The translations under genes were made by a program, and so were the position numbers. This document shows positions 15,235 to 24,467 of a stretch of 64,000 nucleotides of DNA, piece after piece (the first letter of the stretch is position 1; each line of letters begins with the position of its first letter). The notes below the pieces were generated by a model that did not search any database, was not told the DNA's origin, and was given only the letters and a program-made list of their open reading frames with translations. The DNA is from Caulobacter vibrioides (GTDB taxonomy: Bacteria; Pseudomonadota; Alphaproteobacteria; Caulobacterales; Caulobacteraceae). The stretch spans positions 2,604,001-2,668,000 of the forward strand of contig NZ_CP023315.3 of the NCBI RefSeq assembly GCF_002310375.3, given 5' to 3'.

Positions 15235-17571
15235 ATGTTCAAGCGCCTCCAGACCAAGCTGACCGTCCTCTACGCCGGGCTTTTCGCCCTGGCGTTGAGC
15301 GTCGTGGCGGTGACGGTCTATGTGGCGATCGCCAGCAACGCCCAACGCGCCGTTCGCCAGGAGCTCGCCGCCACCGGAACGGTCTTCGACCGCATCTGGG
15401 CGCTCCGCACACAGCGCCTGCAGGACGGGGCCGAACTGCTTTCCCGGGACTTTGGCTTCCGCGCCGCGGTGGCCACCCATGACCGGGCGACCGTGGAGTC
15501 GGCCGTCACCAACCTGCGCCAGCGGCTCGGCCTGGACCTTGCGTTCACCGTCGGTGTGGATGGCGAGGTGGTCGGCCTCGACCCAAGCCGCCTGGATCTC
15601 GAAACCCTGTGGACCGCGCTGGACGCCGAGGACGGCGCGCAGGGCGTCTTCTCCATCGACGGCCAGCCCCACCAACTGATCTCCGCCCCCATCCTATCGC
15701 CCACCCTGACGGGTTGGGTGGTCTTCGCCGCCAAGCTCGACGAGCGCGAGATGCAGGCGCTGGAAAAGCTCTCGGCGATCGGTCTGGACGCGCAGGTGTT
15801 CACGCAACGCGGCGAAGCCTGGGTTTCCGCCGACCGCGCGCCCGCCGGCGGCGAATTGGCGGCGTTCGTGGCCAAGGCGATGCAGGAAAAGTCCCGCGCG
15901 CCGGCGATGCTCCGCGACGGCGGGGACAGCCTCGTGCTGGTGCAGCCGATCCGGGCGCTCGATCAGACGCGTGGCGCCGCGCTGGTGCTGCGCCATCCCA
16001 TGGCCTTGGCCATGGCCCCCTATCGCCCCCTGATGGCGGCCGTGATCATCGCTGGCCTCATTGGCGCAGCCCTGGTCGCCGCCGCCAGCTGGGCCCTGTC
16101 TCGCGGGCTCGCCAAACCGATCACCGCCCTGGACGAGGCCGCCCGCCGCCTGCAGCGCGGCGAGGACGTCTCGGTCGCGGTGACCACCGATGACGAGATC
16201 GGCCGGCTCGCCGAGAGCTTCAACCTGATGGCTGAAGAGATCCGCGAGCGGGAAGCGGATATGGTCCATCAGGCCCTGCACGACGCCGAGACCGGCCTGC
16301 CGAACCGGCGTGCGCTGGAACGCGCCATCCAGGATCGTCTCACCGGCCTCGCGGTCGGCGAGCAAGTCGTCATCGGAACGATCGGCCTTGATCGCTTCCC
16401 TCAGGTCCGGGCGGCGATCGGCTACGAGCTGGCGACCCAGCTGGTGGCTAAGCTGGGCCAGCGCATCGTGGACACCGTTCCGGGTCTGATCGTCGGACGC
16501 CTGACTACCTCGATCCTCTGCGTCGTCTCGACAACCACCGACATCGAGGATGTGCTTGCGCGCGCAGAGGCCTTGCTCCCCAGCCTCGAAGCGCCGCTGC
16601 AGATCGGCGGCGAACCGGTCGACGTGCACATCACCTTCGGCCTGGCCTCGGCCACGAACGCCGACATCGACGCATCGCGCTTGATCGAGCACGCCCTGAT
16701 CGGCTTGGACCAGGCGCGCGCGACCCACGGCAAGCTGATGGTCTTCGATCCCGTCGCCTATGGTGATCCGGCGTCGAACCTCTCGCTGATGAGCGAGATG
16801 CTGGAAGCGGTTCGGAACGGTGACCTCTTCCTCAACCACCAACCCAAGCTCGACCTCCGCTCTGGCCAGATCACCGGCGTCGAAGCGCTGGTGCGGTGGA
16901 ACCATCCGACACGCGGCTTCCTGCGCCCCGACCTCTTCGTCGGCATGGCCGAGGAGACCGGCCATATCCGCGCCCTGACCGACTATGTTCTGACCCAAGC
17001 CATCGAGGACCAGGCGCGTCTGCGCGCGGCCGGCCACGAGGTGCTGATGTCGGTGAACGTGTCGGGACGCCTCATCGATGACCAGGCCTTCGCCGAGCAC
17101 GCCATCGCACAGGTCGCAGCCGCCGGGGCGAACCTCTGCTTTGAGATCACCGAGACCGCCGTCATCGGCAATCCCGACATCGCTCTGGCGGTCCTGGCGC
17201 GTCTGGCCGAAGCCAATATCCGCGTCTCGATCGACGACTATGGCTCGGGGCTCTCGTCCCTGGCCTATCTCAAGCAGATCCGCGCCGACGAGCTGAAGAT
17301 CGACAAGATGTTCGTGACGGCGCTGGAGTCTGGCGGCACCGACGCGCTGCTGGTGAAGTCGACGGTCGACCTGGCCCACAGCCTGGGCATGAAGGTCACG
17401 GCCGAAGGCGTCGAGACCCGCGAAGTCATCGCCGCGCTACAGCTGATGGGCTGCGACCTCGCCCAAGGCTATCACGTCGCCAAGCCGCTGGCCGTCGACA
17501 AGCTGATCGAATTCCTCGACGCGTGGGCGATCGACCTGCCGGTCAAGACCGAGAGCCGCCTTAGCGCCTGA
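15235..17571 (+). CDS. Membrane GGDEF-EAL protein with HAMP, likely c-di-GMP phosphodiesterase
   Basis: 778 residues: helix 1 (about 10-32), a periplasmic sensor domain (about 33-262), helix 2 (about 263-287), HAMP (about 288-340), a GGDEF domain opening at HDAETGLPNRRALE, and a C-terminal EAL domain. The GGDEF active-site loop is GRLTTSILC near 420, so cyclase activity should be lost. The EAL domain keeps VEALVRWNHP near 547, FEITETAVIGN, DDYGSG near 667, the LKIDKMFV lysine and EGVET, so it should degrade c-di-GMP. It is coupled to the cupredoxin gene 7 bases upstream and converges on the HAD gene. Confidence 0.92.
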   Translation: MFKRLQTKLTVLYAGLFALALSVVAVTVYVAIASNAQRAVRQELAATGTVFDRIWALRTQRLQDGAELLSRDFGFRAAVATHDRATVESAVTNLRQRLGLDLAFTVGVDGEVVGLDPSRLDLETLWTALDAEDGAQGVFSIDGQPHQLISAPILSPTLTGWVVFAAKLDEREMQALEKLSAIGLDAQVFTQRGEAWVSADRAPAGGELAAFVAKAMQEKSRAPAMLRDGGDSLVLVQPIRALDQTRGAALVLRHPMALAMAPYRPLMAAVIIAGLIGAALVAAASWALSRGLAKPITALDEAARRLQRGEDVSVAVTTDDEIGRLAESFNLMAEEIREREADMVHQALHDAETGLPNRRALERAIQDRLTGLAVGEQVVIGTIGLDRFPQVRAAIGYELATQLVAKLGQRIVDTVPGLIVGRLTTSILCVVSTTTDIEDVLARAEALLPSLEAPLQIGGEPVDVHITFGLASATNADIDASRLIEHALIGLDQARATHGKLMVFDPVAYGDPASNLSLMSEMLEAVRNGDLFLNHQPKLDLRSGQITGVEALVRWNHPTRGFLRPDLFVGMAEETGHIRALTDYVLTQAIEDQARLRAAGHEVLMSVNVSGRLIDDQAFAEHAIAQVAAAGANLCFEITETAVIGNPDIALAVLARLAEANIRVSIDDYGSGLSSLAYLKQIRADELKIDKMFVTALESGGTDALLVKSTVDLAHSLGMKVTAEGVETREVIAALQLMGCDLAQGYHVAKPLAVDKLIEFLDAWAIDLPVKTESRLSA

Positions 17572-17577
17572 CCTTGA

Positions 17578-18243
17578 TCAGGCCGAGGCTTTCAAGAGGT
17601 CCAGCACGTGGTGCAGGCTGTCGGCGATATGCACGCACTTGTCGTGCATCTCCTCGTTCGGATCGAGGATGTCGGGCACCATCACCGTCATCATGCCGGC
17701 CGCATGGGCGGCGCGAACGCCGGGGTGGGAGTCCTCCAGCGCCAGGCAAGCGGCCGGATCGACGCCGATGCGGCGGGCGGCCTCCAGGTACGGGTCGGGA
17801 TGGGGTTTGTGGCGGACCACGTCGTGGTGCGCGACCACCGCATGGAAGCGCGGCAACAGATCAAAGCGGCCCAGATAGCGCTCCACCGCCGGCTTGCCGT
17901 TTGACGTCGCGATGCCGCGCGGCAGCCCAAGGTCGTCGAGGAAGTCGAGGATCTCGATGACGCCGGCCTTCAGCCGCGTCTCAGCCTCCAGCAGGTCCTC
18001 GACATCGGCCCAGACCCGCTCGAAATAGCTCTGAACCGGGAAGGTCTCGCCGAACAGCTCGCGCAGCATGACCCCGCATTCCGGCGTCGTCTTGCCCACC
18101 ATCGCCGCGTAGATCTCGCCGGTGAAGCCGATGCCGAACACCTGGCCGGCTTCGATCATGGCCGCGCGATAGACGATCTCGGTGTCCAGCAGCAGGCCAT
18201 CCATGTCGAAGACCACGCCCTCGACGCGGCGGGGAAAACTCAC
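17578..18243 (-). CDS. HAD-superfamily phosphatase, beta-phosphoglucomutase-like
   Basis: 221 residues. Motif I is VVFDMDGLLLDTE (nucleophile Asp near 12), motif II is IATSN, the Lys is in RHKPHPDPYLEAA and motif IV is ALEDSHPGV. A helical cap follows motif I (about 20-85). This is the subfamily of sugar-phosphate phosphatases and phosphomutases; substrate unknown. Its ATG overlaps the serB stop codon by 4 bases, so translation is probably coupled to serB. It is convergent with the GGDEF-EAL gene. Confidence 0.88.
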   Translation of the reverse strand: MSFPRRVEGVVFDMDGLLLDTEIVYRAAMIEAGQVFGIGFTGEIYAAMVGKTTPECGVMLRELFGETFPVQSYFERVWADVEDLLEAETRLKAGVIEILDFLDDLGLPRGIATSNGKPAVERYLGRFDLLPRFHAVVAHHDVVRHKPHPDPYLEAARRIGVDPAACLALEDSHPGVRAAHAAGMMTVMVPDILDPNEEMHDKCVHIADSLHHVLDLLKASA

Positions 18244-19118
18244 GCGTGGAACTCCTCGGCCTTATAGCCCTGGAAGTAGAGCAAGGTGGTCAGGTCGGTG
18301 TGATCGACCTTGGCGTCGGCCTGGGCCGCCACGATCGGCTTGGCGCGGTAGGCCACGCCCAGCCCCGACGCCTCGATCATCGCCAGGTCATTGGCGCCGT
18401 CGCCGACCGCCAGGGCGTCGGCGGGCGTCAGGCCAAGGGCGGCGGTCTCTTCGCGCAACGCGGCCAGCTTGGCCTCCTTGCCCAGGATCGGATCGCCGAC
18501 CGCGCCGGTCAGGACGCCGTCCAGCGCGATCAGGGTGTTGGCGCGGTTCAGGTGGAAACCGGCGGCCTCGGCCACCCGGCTGGTGAAGAAGGTGAACCCG
18601 CCCGAGACCAGCGCGCAGCGAGCGCCGTGCTTGGCCATGGTCCGCACCAGCGTCTCGGCGCCGGGATTGAGCTTCACCCGCTCGTCGTAACAGGCCTGCA
18701 GCGCCGAAACGCCCAGCCCCTTCAGCATGCCGACGCGCTCGCGCAGCGCGCCCTCGAAGGCCAGCTCGCCGCGCATGGCGCGCTCGGTGATCTCGGAGAC
18801 CTGCGCCTTCACCCCGGCGAAATCGGCCAGTTCGTCCAGGCACTCGACATTGATGATCGTGGAATCCATGTCCGCGATCAGCAGCCCCTTGCGGCGGTTG
18901 GCCGCCGGCTGGATCGCGAAGTCTACGGCAAGGTCCGCCAAGGCCGCCTTGACGGGCTCGGCATCGCCGCCCTCGACAAAGAAGTCCGTGGCCAGAGGCC
19001 CCAGACCTTCGCGGCGGCTGGACAGGGCCGCTTCGACGCGCGAAACGGCTTGTGCGTATGCGTCGGGGTTGCCCCCCACGACGGTGAGGACGGTCGGAAT
19101 GGTGGAGAGCTCGGACAT
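18240..19118 (-). CDS. serB: Phosphoserine phosphatase SerB
   Basis: 292 residues. An N-terminal ACT-like region (1-80) precedes a HAD core with motif [21 protein letters not shown], motif [12 protein letters not shown], a Lys in GKEAKLAAL and motif [14 protein letters not shown]. It dephosphorylates L-3-phosphoserine in the last step of serine synthesis. I start it at the ATG at 19118 ([16 protein letters not shown]); a longer in-frame reading would run into the miaA P-loop region and is not family-like. Its first 20 bases overlap the start of divergent miaA. Confidence 0.93.
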   Translation of the reverse strand: MSELSTIPTVLTVVGGNPDAYAQAVSRVEAALSSRREGLGPLATDFFVEGGDAEPVKAALADLAVDFAIQPAANRRKGLLIADMDSTIINVECLDELADFAGVKAQVSEITERAMRGELAFEGALRERVGMLKGLGVSALQACYDERVKLNPGAETLVRTMAKHGARCALVSGGFTFFTSRVAEAAGFHLNRANTLIALDGVLTGAVGDPILGKEAKLAALREETAALGLTPADALAVGDGANDLAMIEASGLGVAYRAKPIVAAQADAKVDHTDLTTLLYFQGYKAEEFHA

Positions 19119-19992
19119 CGCGTCCCGCATCTGGCTGATCGCGGGCCCGACCGCAAGCGGCAAGTCCGCCCACGCCCTGGATTTGGCCGAGCGGATCGGT
19201 GGCGAGATCGTCAACGCCGACTCCATGCAGATCTATGCGGGCCTCCGCGTCCTCACGGCCGGCCCGTCACCGGAGGACACCGCGCGAGCGCCGCATCACC
19301 TGTTTCAGGTCGTGGACCCGGCCATCGGCTGGTCGGTTGGACGCTGGCTGGAGGCGGCCACCCAGGCGCTCGCTGAGATCCAGGCCCGGGGAAAGCCGGC
19401 GATCGTGGTCGGCGGCACCGGCCTCTATTTCCGCGCCCTGACCCACGGTCTCGCCGACGTGCCACCGGTGCCCGAAACCCAGCGCGAGATCTCCAGCCTG
19501 CTGTATGCGGCGCGGGGCGAGAGCGAGTTCCGAGAGATCCTCAAACCGCTCGACCCCGAGGCCGAGGCGCGGATCGAGACGGGCGACCGCCAGCGTCTGG
19601 TCCGGGCCCACGCCGTCGCCATCGCCACCGGCAAGTCGCTCACCGCCTGGCAGACCGACACCAAGCCCGCCCTCGTTCCAGGGTCCTGGACGGGCCTCAT
19701 CCTGGATCCGCCGAGAGCCGAGCTCTACGCGCGCTGCGACGCCCGCCTGTCGATCATGCTCGAACAGGGTGCGCTGGACGAGGTTCGCGCCGTGGAGGCC
19801 CGAGGCCTGGATCCCGCCCTGCCCGCCTTGAAGGCCGTCGGCTATCGTGAGTTCGCAGCCCACCTGCGGGGCGAGACCTCGCTGGACCAGGCCCTGGACG
19901 CCGCCCGCCAGGAGACCCGCCGCTACGCTAAGCGTCAGTTGACCTGGTTCCGCAACCAGACCCCGGACTGGGCGCGCCTTAGCGCTCCGTAA
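19099..19992 (+). CDS. miaA: tRNA dimethylallyltransferase MiaA
   Basis: 297 residues. P-loop [15 protein letters not shown] near 13-25, [19 protein letters not shown], and the C-terminal [10 protein letters not shown] and [14 protein letters not shown] blocks are diagnostic. MiaA adds a dimethylallyl group to A37 of tRNAs reading UNN codons. The start at 19099 ([17 protein letters not shown]) overlaps the 5' end of the oppositely oriented serB by 20 bases, so each gene's promoter must lie within the other. Ribosome site GAGGACGG is modest. Confidence 0.93.
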   Translation: MVESSDIASRIWLIAGPTASGKSAHALDLAERIGGEIVNADSMQIYAGLRVLTAGPSPEDTARAPHHLFQVVDPAIGWSVGRWLEAATQALAEIQARGKPAIVVGGTGLYFRALTHGLADVPPVPETQREISSLLYAARGESEFREILKPLDPEAEARIETGDRQRLVRAHAVAIATGKSLTAWQTDTKPALVPGSWTGLILDPPRAELYARCDARLSIMLEQGALDEVRAVEARGLDPALPALKAVGYREFAAHLRGETSLDQALDAARQETRRYAKRQLTWFRNQTPDWARLSAP

Positions 19993-20066
19993 CCTCCTCT
20001 CGGCGACAGCCGGGTTTTCACGCCCACGCCCCGGCCCTATGGCGGGGCGGCACCAAGGAAGTCTCG

Positions 20067-20552
20067 ATGTCCGACCTGAACGCCCTCGCCGAACGTGTCG
20101 CCGCCCTGTTGATCGCTCGGGGCGAGACGATCGCCATCGCCGAGTCCTCGTCCGGCGGCCTGATCTCGGCCGCCCTGCTGGCGGTACCCGGCGCGTCGAA
20201 GTTCTATGTCGGCGGCGCCGTCGTCTATACGGCCCGGGCGCGCCTGACGCTGATGGACATTCCGCAGAAGGCCATGGACGGCCTTCGCTCGGCCAGCGAG
20301 CCCTACGCCGTCATGCTGGCCCGCGTGGCCCGAAAGAACCTGAAGGCGACCTGGGGTCTGTCGGAAACCGGCGCCGCCGGCCCTGACGGCAACCGCTACG
20401 GCGATGCGCCCGGCCATTGCTGCATGGCCGTCGTCGGCGAGGAGACCTCGGTCAGCGCCACGCTGGAGACCGGCAGCGCAGAGCGTGCGGCCAATATGCA
20501 GGCCTTCGCCGCCGCCGCGCTGGAGCTTCTGGCCCAGACCCTGGAAGCCTAG
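20067..20552 (+). CDS. pncC: Nicotinamide-nucleotide amidase (CinA C-terminal family)
   Basis: 161 residues, a stand-alone CinA C-terminal domain. AIAESSSGGLISAALLAVPGASKFYVGGAVVYT and WGLSETGAAGPDGNRYGDAPG are conserved family blocks; the active-site Ser and Lys region is in the first. The enzyme deamidates nicotinamide mononucleotide for NAD recycling. The N-terminal COG1058 domain of full CinA is absent, as in PncC. It lies between miaA and the ilvBN leader on the same strand. Confidence 0.85.
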   Translation: MSDLNALAERVAALLIARGETIAIAESSSGGLISAALLAVPGASKFYVGGAVVYTARARLTLMDIPQKAMDGLRSASEPYAVMLARVARKNLKATWGLSETGAAGPDGNRYGDAPGHCCMAVVGEETSVSATLETGSAERAANMQAFAAAALELLAQTLEA

Positions 20553-20795
20553 ACCTTCCGTCGAAGCCGTTGGGCCGGACAGATGGAGACTGGCGGCGAG
20601 AAATTCGCGCTGTCCGCATCATGGACGCGCCCGGTTTTGCCGAAGCGCGAGCTTCGTGGGTCAAACCTGCCCCTGTGAAAGCCCGCGCCGGTAAGGTCAC
20701 ACCGCCCCGCAAAGGCACAACCTTGCGGCAAAGAGCGCCTTGACGCCCCATCGCGCGCATGTCATCACACTTTCCGTAGCTTTGGAGCAAGACTC
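20553..20795. other. Region between pncC and the ilvBN leader peptide
   Basis: About 240 bases without a credible gene. It should contain the ilvBN promoter, but I cannot place the -35 and -10 elements confidently. Confidence 0.5.
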
Positions 20796-20843
20796 GTGCG
20801 CAAAACCATGATCGTACTTATGGAGCGGCCGTTCGCGGGGTGA
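20796..20843 (+). CDS. ilvL: ilvBN leader peptide
   Basis: GTG-started 15-codon frame MRKTMIVLMERPFAG, with GGAG nine bases upstream (20784-20787). It contains consecutive Ile-Val-Leu codons, the three end products of the pathway it precedes. Its stop codon overlaps one arm of a possible antiterminator. The order leader peptide, alternative hairpins, terminator, ilvB is classical attenuation, and attenuation of ilvBN has been reported for Caulobacter (from memory). Confidence 0.8.
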   Translation: MRKTMIVLMERPFAG

Positions 20844-20900
20844 CCTTGAAGTCACGTCGTAGCTCGGTCGCGCGCGCAAAGGTCCTTCGGGACCTTTTTT
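20842..20900 (+). promoter_or_regulatory. Transcription attenuator of ilvBN
   Basis: Terminator: AAAGGTCC (20878-20885), TTCG loop, GGACCTTT (20890-20897), within a T-rich run. Competing pair: GACCTT (20842-20847) can pair with AAGGTC (20879-20884), which would block the terminator. A third option, GTGAC/GTCAC at 20840-20855, would sequester the first arm. Ribosome stalling at Ile-Val-Leu codons would decide between them. Confidence 0.8.
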
Positions 20901-20947
20901 CTTTTCCAGCCTCCTCTTCCGCCTAATCCCCCCACCCGGATCGTCCC

Positions 20948-22753
20948 ATGACCGCCCACCAGACCATCGAGAGCCAGGCTCCCGCCGACACCGCCGATCG
21001 CGCCATGACCGGCGCCGAGATCGTCGTTCGGGGCCTCGTGGACCAAGGGGTCGAGGTCCTGTTCGGCTATCCGGGCGGCGCGGTCCTGCCGATCTATGAC
21101 GCGCTGTTCCACGAGCCGCGCCTGCAGCACATTCTCGTCCGTCACGAGCAGGGCGCGGCGCACGCGGCCGAGGGCTATGCGCGCTCGTCGGGCAAGCCGG
21201 GCGTCGTGCTGGTCACCTCGGGCCCGGGCGCGACCAACGCCATCACCGGCATCATGGACGCCCTGATGGACTCGATCCCGATGGTCGTCATCACCGGCCA
21301 GGTCCCCACCCACCTGATCGGCACCGACGCCTTCCAGGAAGCCGACACGGTCGGCATGACCCGCTCGTGCACCAAGCACAACTATCTGGTCAAAGACGTT
21401 CGTGACCTGCCGCAGATCATCCATGAGGCCTTCAAGATCGCCACCACCGGCCGCCCTGGCCCCGTGCTGATCGACATTCCGAAAGACGTCCAGTTCGCCA
21501 AGGGCGAGTACTTCGGTCCCGGCGAGGTCGCCTCGACCCACGCCTATGCGCCGCGCACCAAGGGCGACGCCGGCCGGATCGCCGATGCGGCCAAGATGAT
21601 CGCGCAGGCGCGCCGGCCGATCTTCTACACCGGCGGCGGCGTCATCAACGCTGGCCCCAAGGCCAGCGCGGCGCTGCGCGAGTTCGCCGCCCTGACGGGC
21701 GCGCCGGTCACCTCGACGCTGATGGGCCTGGGCGCTTTCCCGGCGGCGGATCCGGCGTGGCTGGGCATGCTGGGCATGCACGGCACGTTCGAGGCCAACA
21801 ACGCCATGCACGACTGCGACGTGATGATCTGCGTCGGCGCGCGGTTTGACGACCGGGTCACTGGGCGCCTCGACGCCTTCTCGCCGGGCAGCAAGAAGAT
21901 CCACATCGATATCGACCCGTCCTCGATCAACAAGAACGTCCGCGTGGACCTGCCCATCGTCGGCGACGCCGGTTCGGTCCTGGAAGACCTGATCGCCGCC
22001 TGGAAGGCCGCGAACCTGCAGCCCAACAAGGTCGCCCTGACCGACTGGTGGGCCCAGATCGATCAGTGGCGCGCCCGTCAGTGCCTGTCCTATCGCCGCT
22101 CAGACTCGGTCATCAAGCCGCAGTACGCCATCGAGCGCCTGTACGAGCTGACCAAGGACAAGGACGTCTACATCACCACCGAAGTCGGCCAGCACCAGAT
22201 GTGGGCCGCGCAGTTCTTCCGCTTCGAGGAGCCGAACCGCTGGATGACCTCTGGCGGGCTGGGCACCATGGGCTACGGCCTGCCCGCCGCCCTCGGCGTG
22301 CAGCTGGCTCACCCGGGCAGCCTGGTCGTCGACATCGCCGGCGAAGCCTCGATCCAGATGTGCATCCAGGAGCTGTCGACGGCGATCCAGTTCGATCTGC
22401 CGGTGAAGATCTTCATCCTGAACAACGAATGGATGGGCATGGTCCGCCAGTGGCAGCAGCTGCTGCACGGCGAGCGCTACAGCCACTCCTACTCCGACAG
22501 CCTGCCCGACTTCGTGAAACTGGCCGAGGCCTACGGCGCGGTCGGGATCCGTTGCGACAATCCCGCCGAGCTGGACGCCAAGATCCTGGAGATGATCAAC
22601 AGCGACAAGCCGGTGATCTTCGACTGCCGCGTCGAGAAGCACGAGAACTGCCTGCCGATGATCCCGTCAGGCAAGGCGCACAACGAGATGATCATGGGCG
22701 AGGTCGAAGACATCGGCAACGTCATCGGCGAGGACGGCGCGGGGCTGGTCTAA
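20948..22753 (+). CDS. ilvB: Acetolactate synthase large subunit
   Basis: 601 residues with the three ThDP-enzyme domains. N-terminal ThDP-binding part has FGYPGGAVLPIYDAL and the catalytic Glu in RHEQGAAHAAEGYARSSG; the middle domain has the FAD-region GMLGMHGTFEANNAMHDCDVMICVGARFDDRVTG; the C-terminal ThDP/Mg segment is DIAGEASIQMCIQEL...NNEWMGMVRQWQ. The enzyme makes acetolactate or acetohydroxybutyrate, committing pyruvate to Val, Leu and Ile. It is downstream of the attenuator and 43 bases upstream of the regulatory subunit gene. Confidence 0.97.
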   Translation: MTAHQTIESQAPADTADRAMTGAEIVVRGLVDQGVEVLFGYPGGAVLPIYDALFHEPRLQHILVRHEQGAAHAAEGYARSSGKPGVVLVTSGPGATNAITGIMDALMDSIPMVVITGQVPTHLIGTDAFQEADTVGMTRSCTKHNYLVKDVRDLPQIIHEAFKIATTGRPGPVLIDIPKDVQFAKGEYFGPGEVASTHAYAPRTKGDAGRIADAAKMIAQARRPIFYTGGGVINAGPKASAALREFAALTGAPVTSTLMGLGAFPAADPAWLGMLGMHGTFEANNAMHDCDVMICVGARFDDRVTGRLDAFSPGSKKIHIDIDPSSINKNVRVDLPIVGDAGSVLEDLIAAWKAANLQPNKVALTDWWAQIDQWRARQCLSYRRSDSVIKPQYAIERLYELTKDKDVYITTEVGQHQMWAAQFFRFEEPNRWMTSGGLGTMGYGLPAALGVQLAHPGSLVVDIAGEASIQMCIQELSTAIQFDLPVKIFILNNEWMGMVRQWQQLLHGERYSHSYSDSLPDFVKLAEAYGAVGIRCDNPAELDAKILEMINSDKPVIFDCRVEKHENCLPMIPSGKAHNEMIMGEVEDIGNVIGEDGAGLV

Positions 22754-22796
22754 AGACCCCTCGCCCTTCTGCAACCCTTTGGCTTAGAAGCGATCC

Positions 22797-23354
22797 ATGA
22801 CCGCCAACGTCCAACCCGCTCCCGCCTCGGCCTACGACCTTAGCCCCAAGGACCAGGCCGAACAGTCCGCCACCTTCGCCCTGCTCGTCGACAACGAGCC
22901 CGGCGTGCTGCATCGCGTGGTCGGCCTGTTCGCCGCGCGGGGCTACAACATCGAGAGCCTCACCGTCGCCGAGACGGACCGCAAGGCGCACACCAGCCGC
23001 ATCACGGTGGTGACGCGCGGCACCCGCCATGTGCTGGACCAGATCGAGGCTCAGCTGAACAAGGTGGTGAACGTCCGCCGCGTCCATGACGTGACCCGCG
23101 ATCCGAACGGCGTCGAGCGCGAGCTGGCCCTGGTGAAGGTGCGCGGTTCGGGCGTCGATCGCCTGGAAGCGCTGCGGATCGCCGAGATCTTCCGCGCCAA
23201 GCCGGTGGACACCACGCTGGAGAGCTTTGTGTTCGAGATCTCGGGCGCGCCGTCCAAGATCGACAAGTTCCTCGACCTGATGCGCCCGCTGGGCCTGGTG
23301 GAACTGTCCCGCACGGGCGTTCTGTCCATCGAGCGGGGCTTCGAAGGCATGTAG
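22797..23354 (+). CDS. ilvN: Acetolactate synthase small (regulatory) subunit
   Basis: 185 residues. An ACT domain (about 25-95: FALLVDNEPGVLHRVVGLFAARGYNIESLTVAETD) is followed by the C-terminal ALS small-subunit domain (VKVRGSGVDRLEALRIAEIFRAKPVD, FEISGAPSKIDKFLDLM). It binds the IlvB dimers, raises activity and confers valine feedback inhibition. Longer form, IlvH/IlvN type. Together with ilvB it forms the operon under the leader peptide. Confidence 0.95.
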   Translation: MTANVQPAPASAYDLSPKDQAEQSATFALLVDNEPGVLHRVVGLFAARGYNIESLTVAETDRKAHTSRITVVTRGTRHVLDQIEAQLNKVVNVRRVHDVTRDPNGVERELALVKVRGSGVDRLEALRIAEIFRAKPVDTTLESFVFEISGAPSKIDKFLDLMRPLGLVELSRTGVLSIERGFEGM

Positions 23355-23369
23355 CGCGGGCCGGCGGGT

Positions 23370-24293
23370 TTAAGCGCCCGCCGCCATCTGCTCCGGCTGC
23401 TCGCGCAGCCGCGCCACGTCTCTGAGCGGCGGCGCGCCGAAGAGACGCGCATACTCCCGACTGAACTGAGAGGGACTGTCGTAGCCGACCGCATGACCGG
23501 CGCTCGCCGCGTCGAGGCGCTGGACCAGGATCAGTCGCCGCGCCTCCTGCAGTCGAATCTGCTTCTGATACTGCAGCGGAGACAGGGACGTCACGGCCTT
23601 GAAGTGCTGGTGCAGGGCCGATGCGCTCATCCGCGCTTCCTCGGCGACGACGTCGATACTGAACGGCTGGTCGAAGTTGCGCTTGATCCAGCCGATGGCG
23701 CGGTTGATCTGACGAAGGCGGCTGTCGCGACGAGCGATCTGGGCCAGGCGCGGTCCTTGCGGTCCCGTCAGCAGCCGATAGACGATCTCGCGCTCGATCA
23801 GCGGGGCCATCACCGCCACATCGTCCGGTGTCTCCAGCAATCGCACCATGCGGCAGACGGCGTCGAACAGGGCTGGCGTCATCGCGCCCGCCGACATGCC
23901 GCCCACCAAGGGCGCCGCCGCGTCGAGCCGCGCGGCCAGGCCCGCCTCCATCATCATTTCGCTGATCAGGTTAGCGTCCAGAACGATGCGGAAGCTCAGA
24001 TACGGCTTCTCCGGCGAGGCCTCCACAACATGACCGACCACTGGCACGTCGATCGACGACAGGAAGAAATTGCGTTCGTCGTACTCGTGCACCGTGTCGC
24101 CCACGGCCACGCGCTTGCGCCCCTGGGCCAGGACGCAGAACGAGGGATCGTGCAGCCCGTGCGAAGGCTCGCTGGGCTGGCTCAGGCGATAGAGATTGAC
24201 CCTGGGGCAACAGGTTTCGACCGGGCCTTCGACCGGCGTGAATCGTTCAATCAGCGCCGCAAGCGTCTCGCGCGTGCTCATCCCGTTTTCCAT
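23370..24293 (-). CDS. AraC-family transcriptional regulator
   Basis: 307 residues. The N-terminal half is an AraC_N-type domain (YRLSQPSEPSHGLHDPSFCVLAQGRKRVAVGD). The C-terminal double helix-turn-helix (about 205-300) has RMSASALHQHFKAVTSLSPLQYQKQIRLQEARRLIL and VGYDSPSQFSREYARLFG. I start at ATG 24293; an ATG four codons later (MSTRETL) has a GGA spacing equally good. It is divergent from a small membrane protein and Atu4866-like gene, its most likely targets. The ilvN gene converges on it 15 bases away. Confidence 0.88.
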   Translation of the reverse strand: MENGMSTRETLAALIERFTPVEGPVETCCPRVNLYRLSQPSEPSHGLHDPSFCVLAQGRKRVAVGDTVHEYDERNFFLSSIDVPVVGHVVEASPEKPYLSFRIVLDANLISEMMMEAGLAARLDAAAPLVGGMSAGAMTPALFDAVCRMVRLLETPDDVAVMAPLIEREIVYRLLTGPQGPRLAQIARRDSRLRQINRAIGWIKRNFDQPFSIDVVAEEARMSASALHQHFKAVTSLSPLQYQKQIRLQEARRLILVQRLDAASAGHAVGYDSPSQFSREYARLFGAPPLRDVARLREQPEQMAAGA

Positions 24294-24467
24294 GACTTGC
24301 TCGTGATCTTCTCTAGGCGCTGTTGCCCCTGTCGTCACGCGCGTCGCCATGCTTGCGGAGCATCGTGCAATCAAGTCGGAGCATCGATCTACGGCGAGGA
24401 CCGTGGGGCGCCCCATAGTGGCGCTGTTCCGCTCCTGATGCGGCAACTCCCAAAATCAGAGCTCGTG

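Noticed and set aside
23355-23400. Hairpin GGCGGG/CCCGCC as the ilvN terminator
   Set aside because: Short stem, no T run, and it overlaps the 3' coding end of the AraC gene; not strong enough to list.
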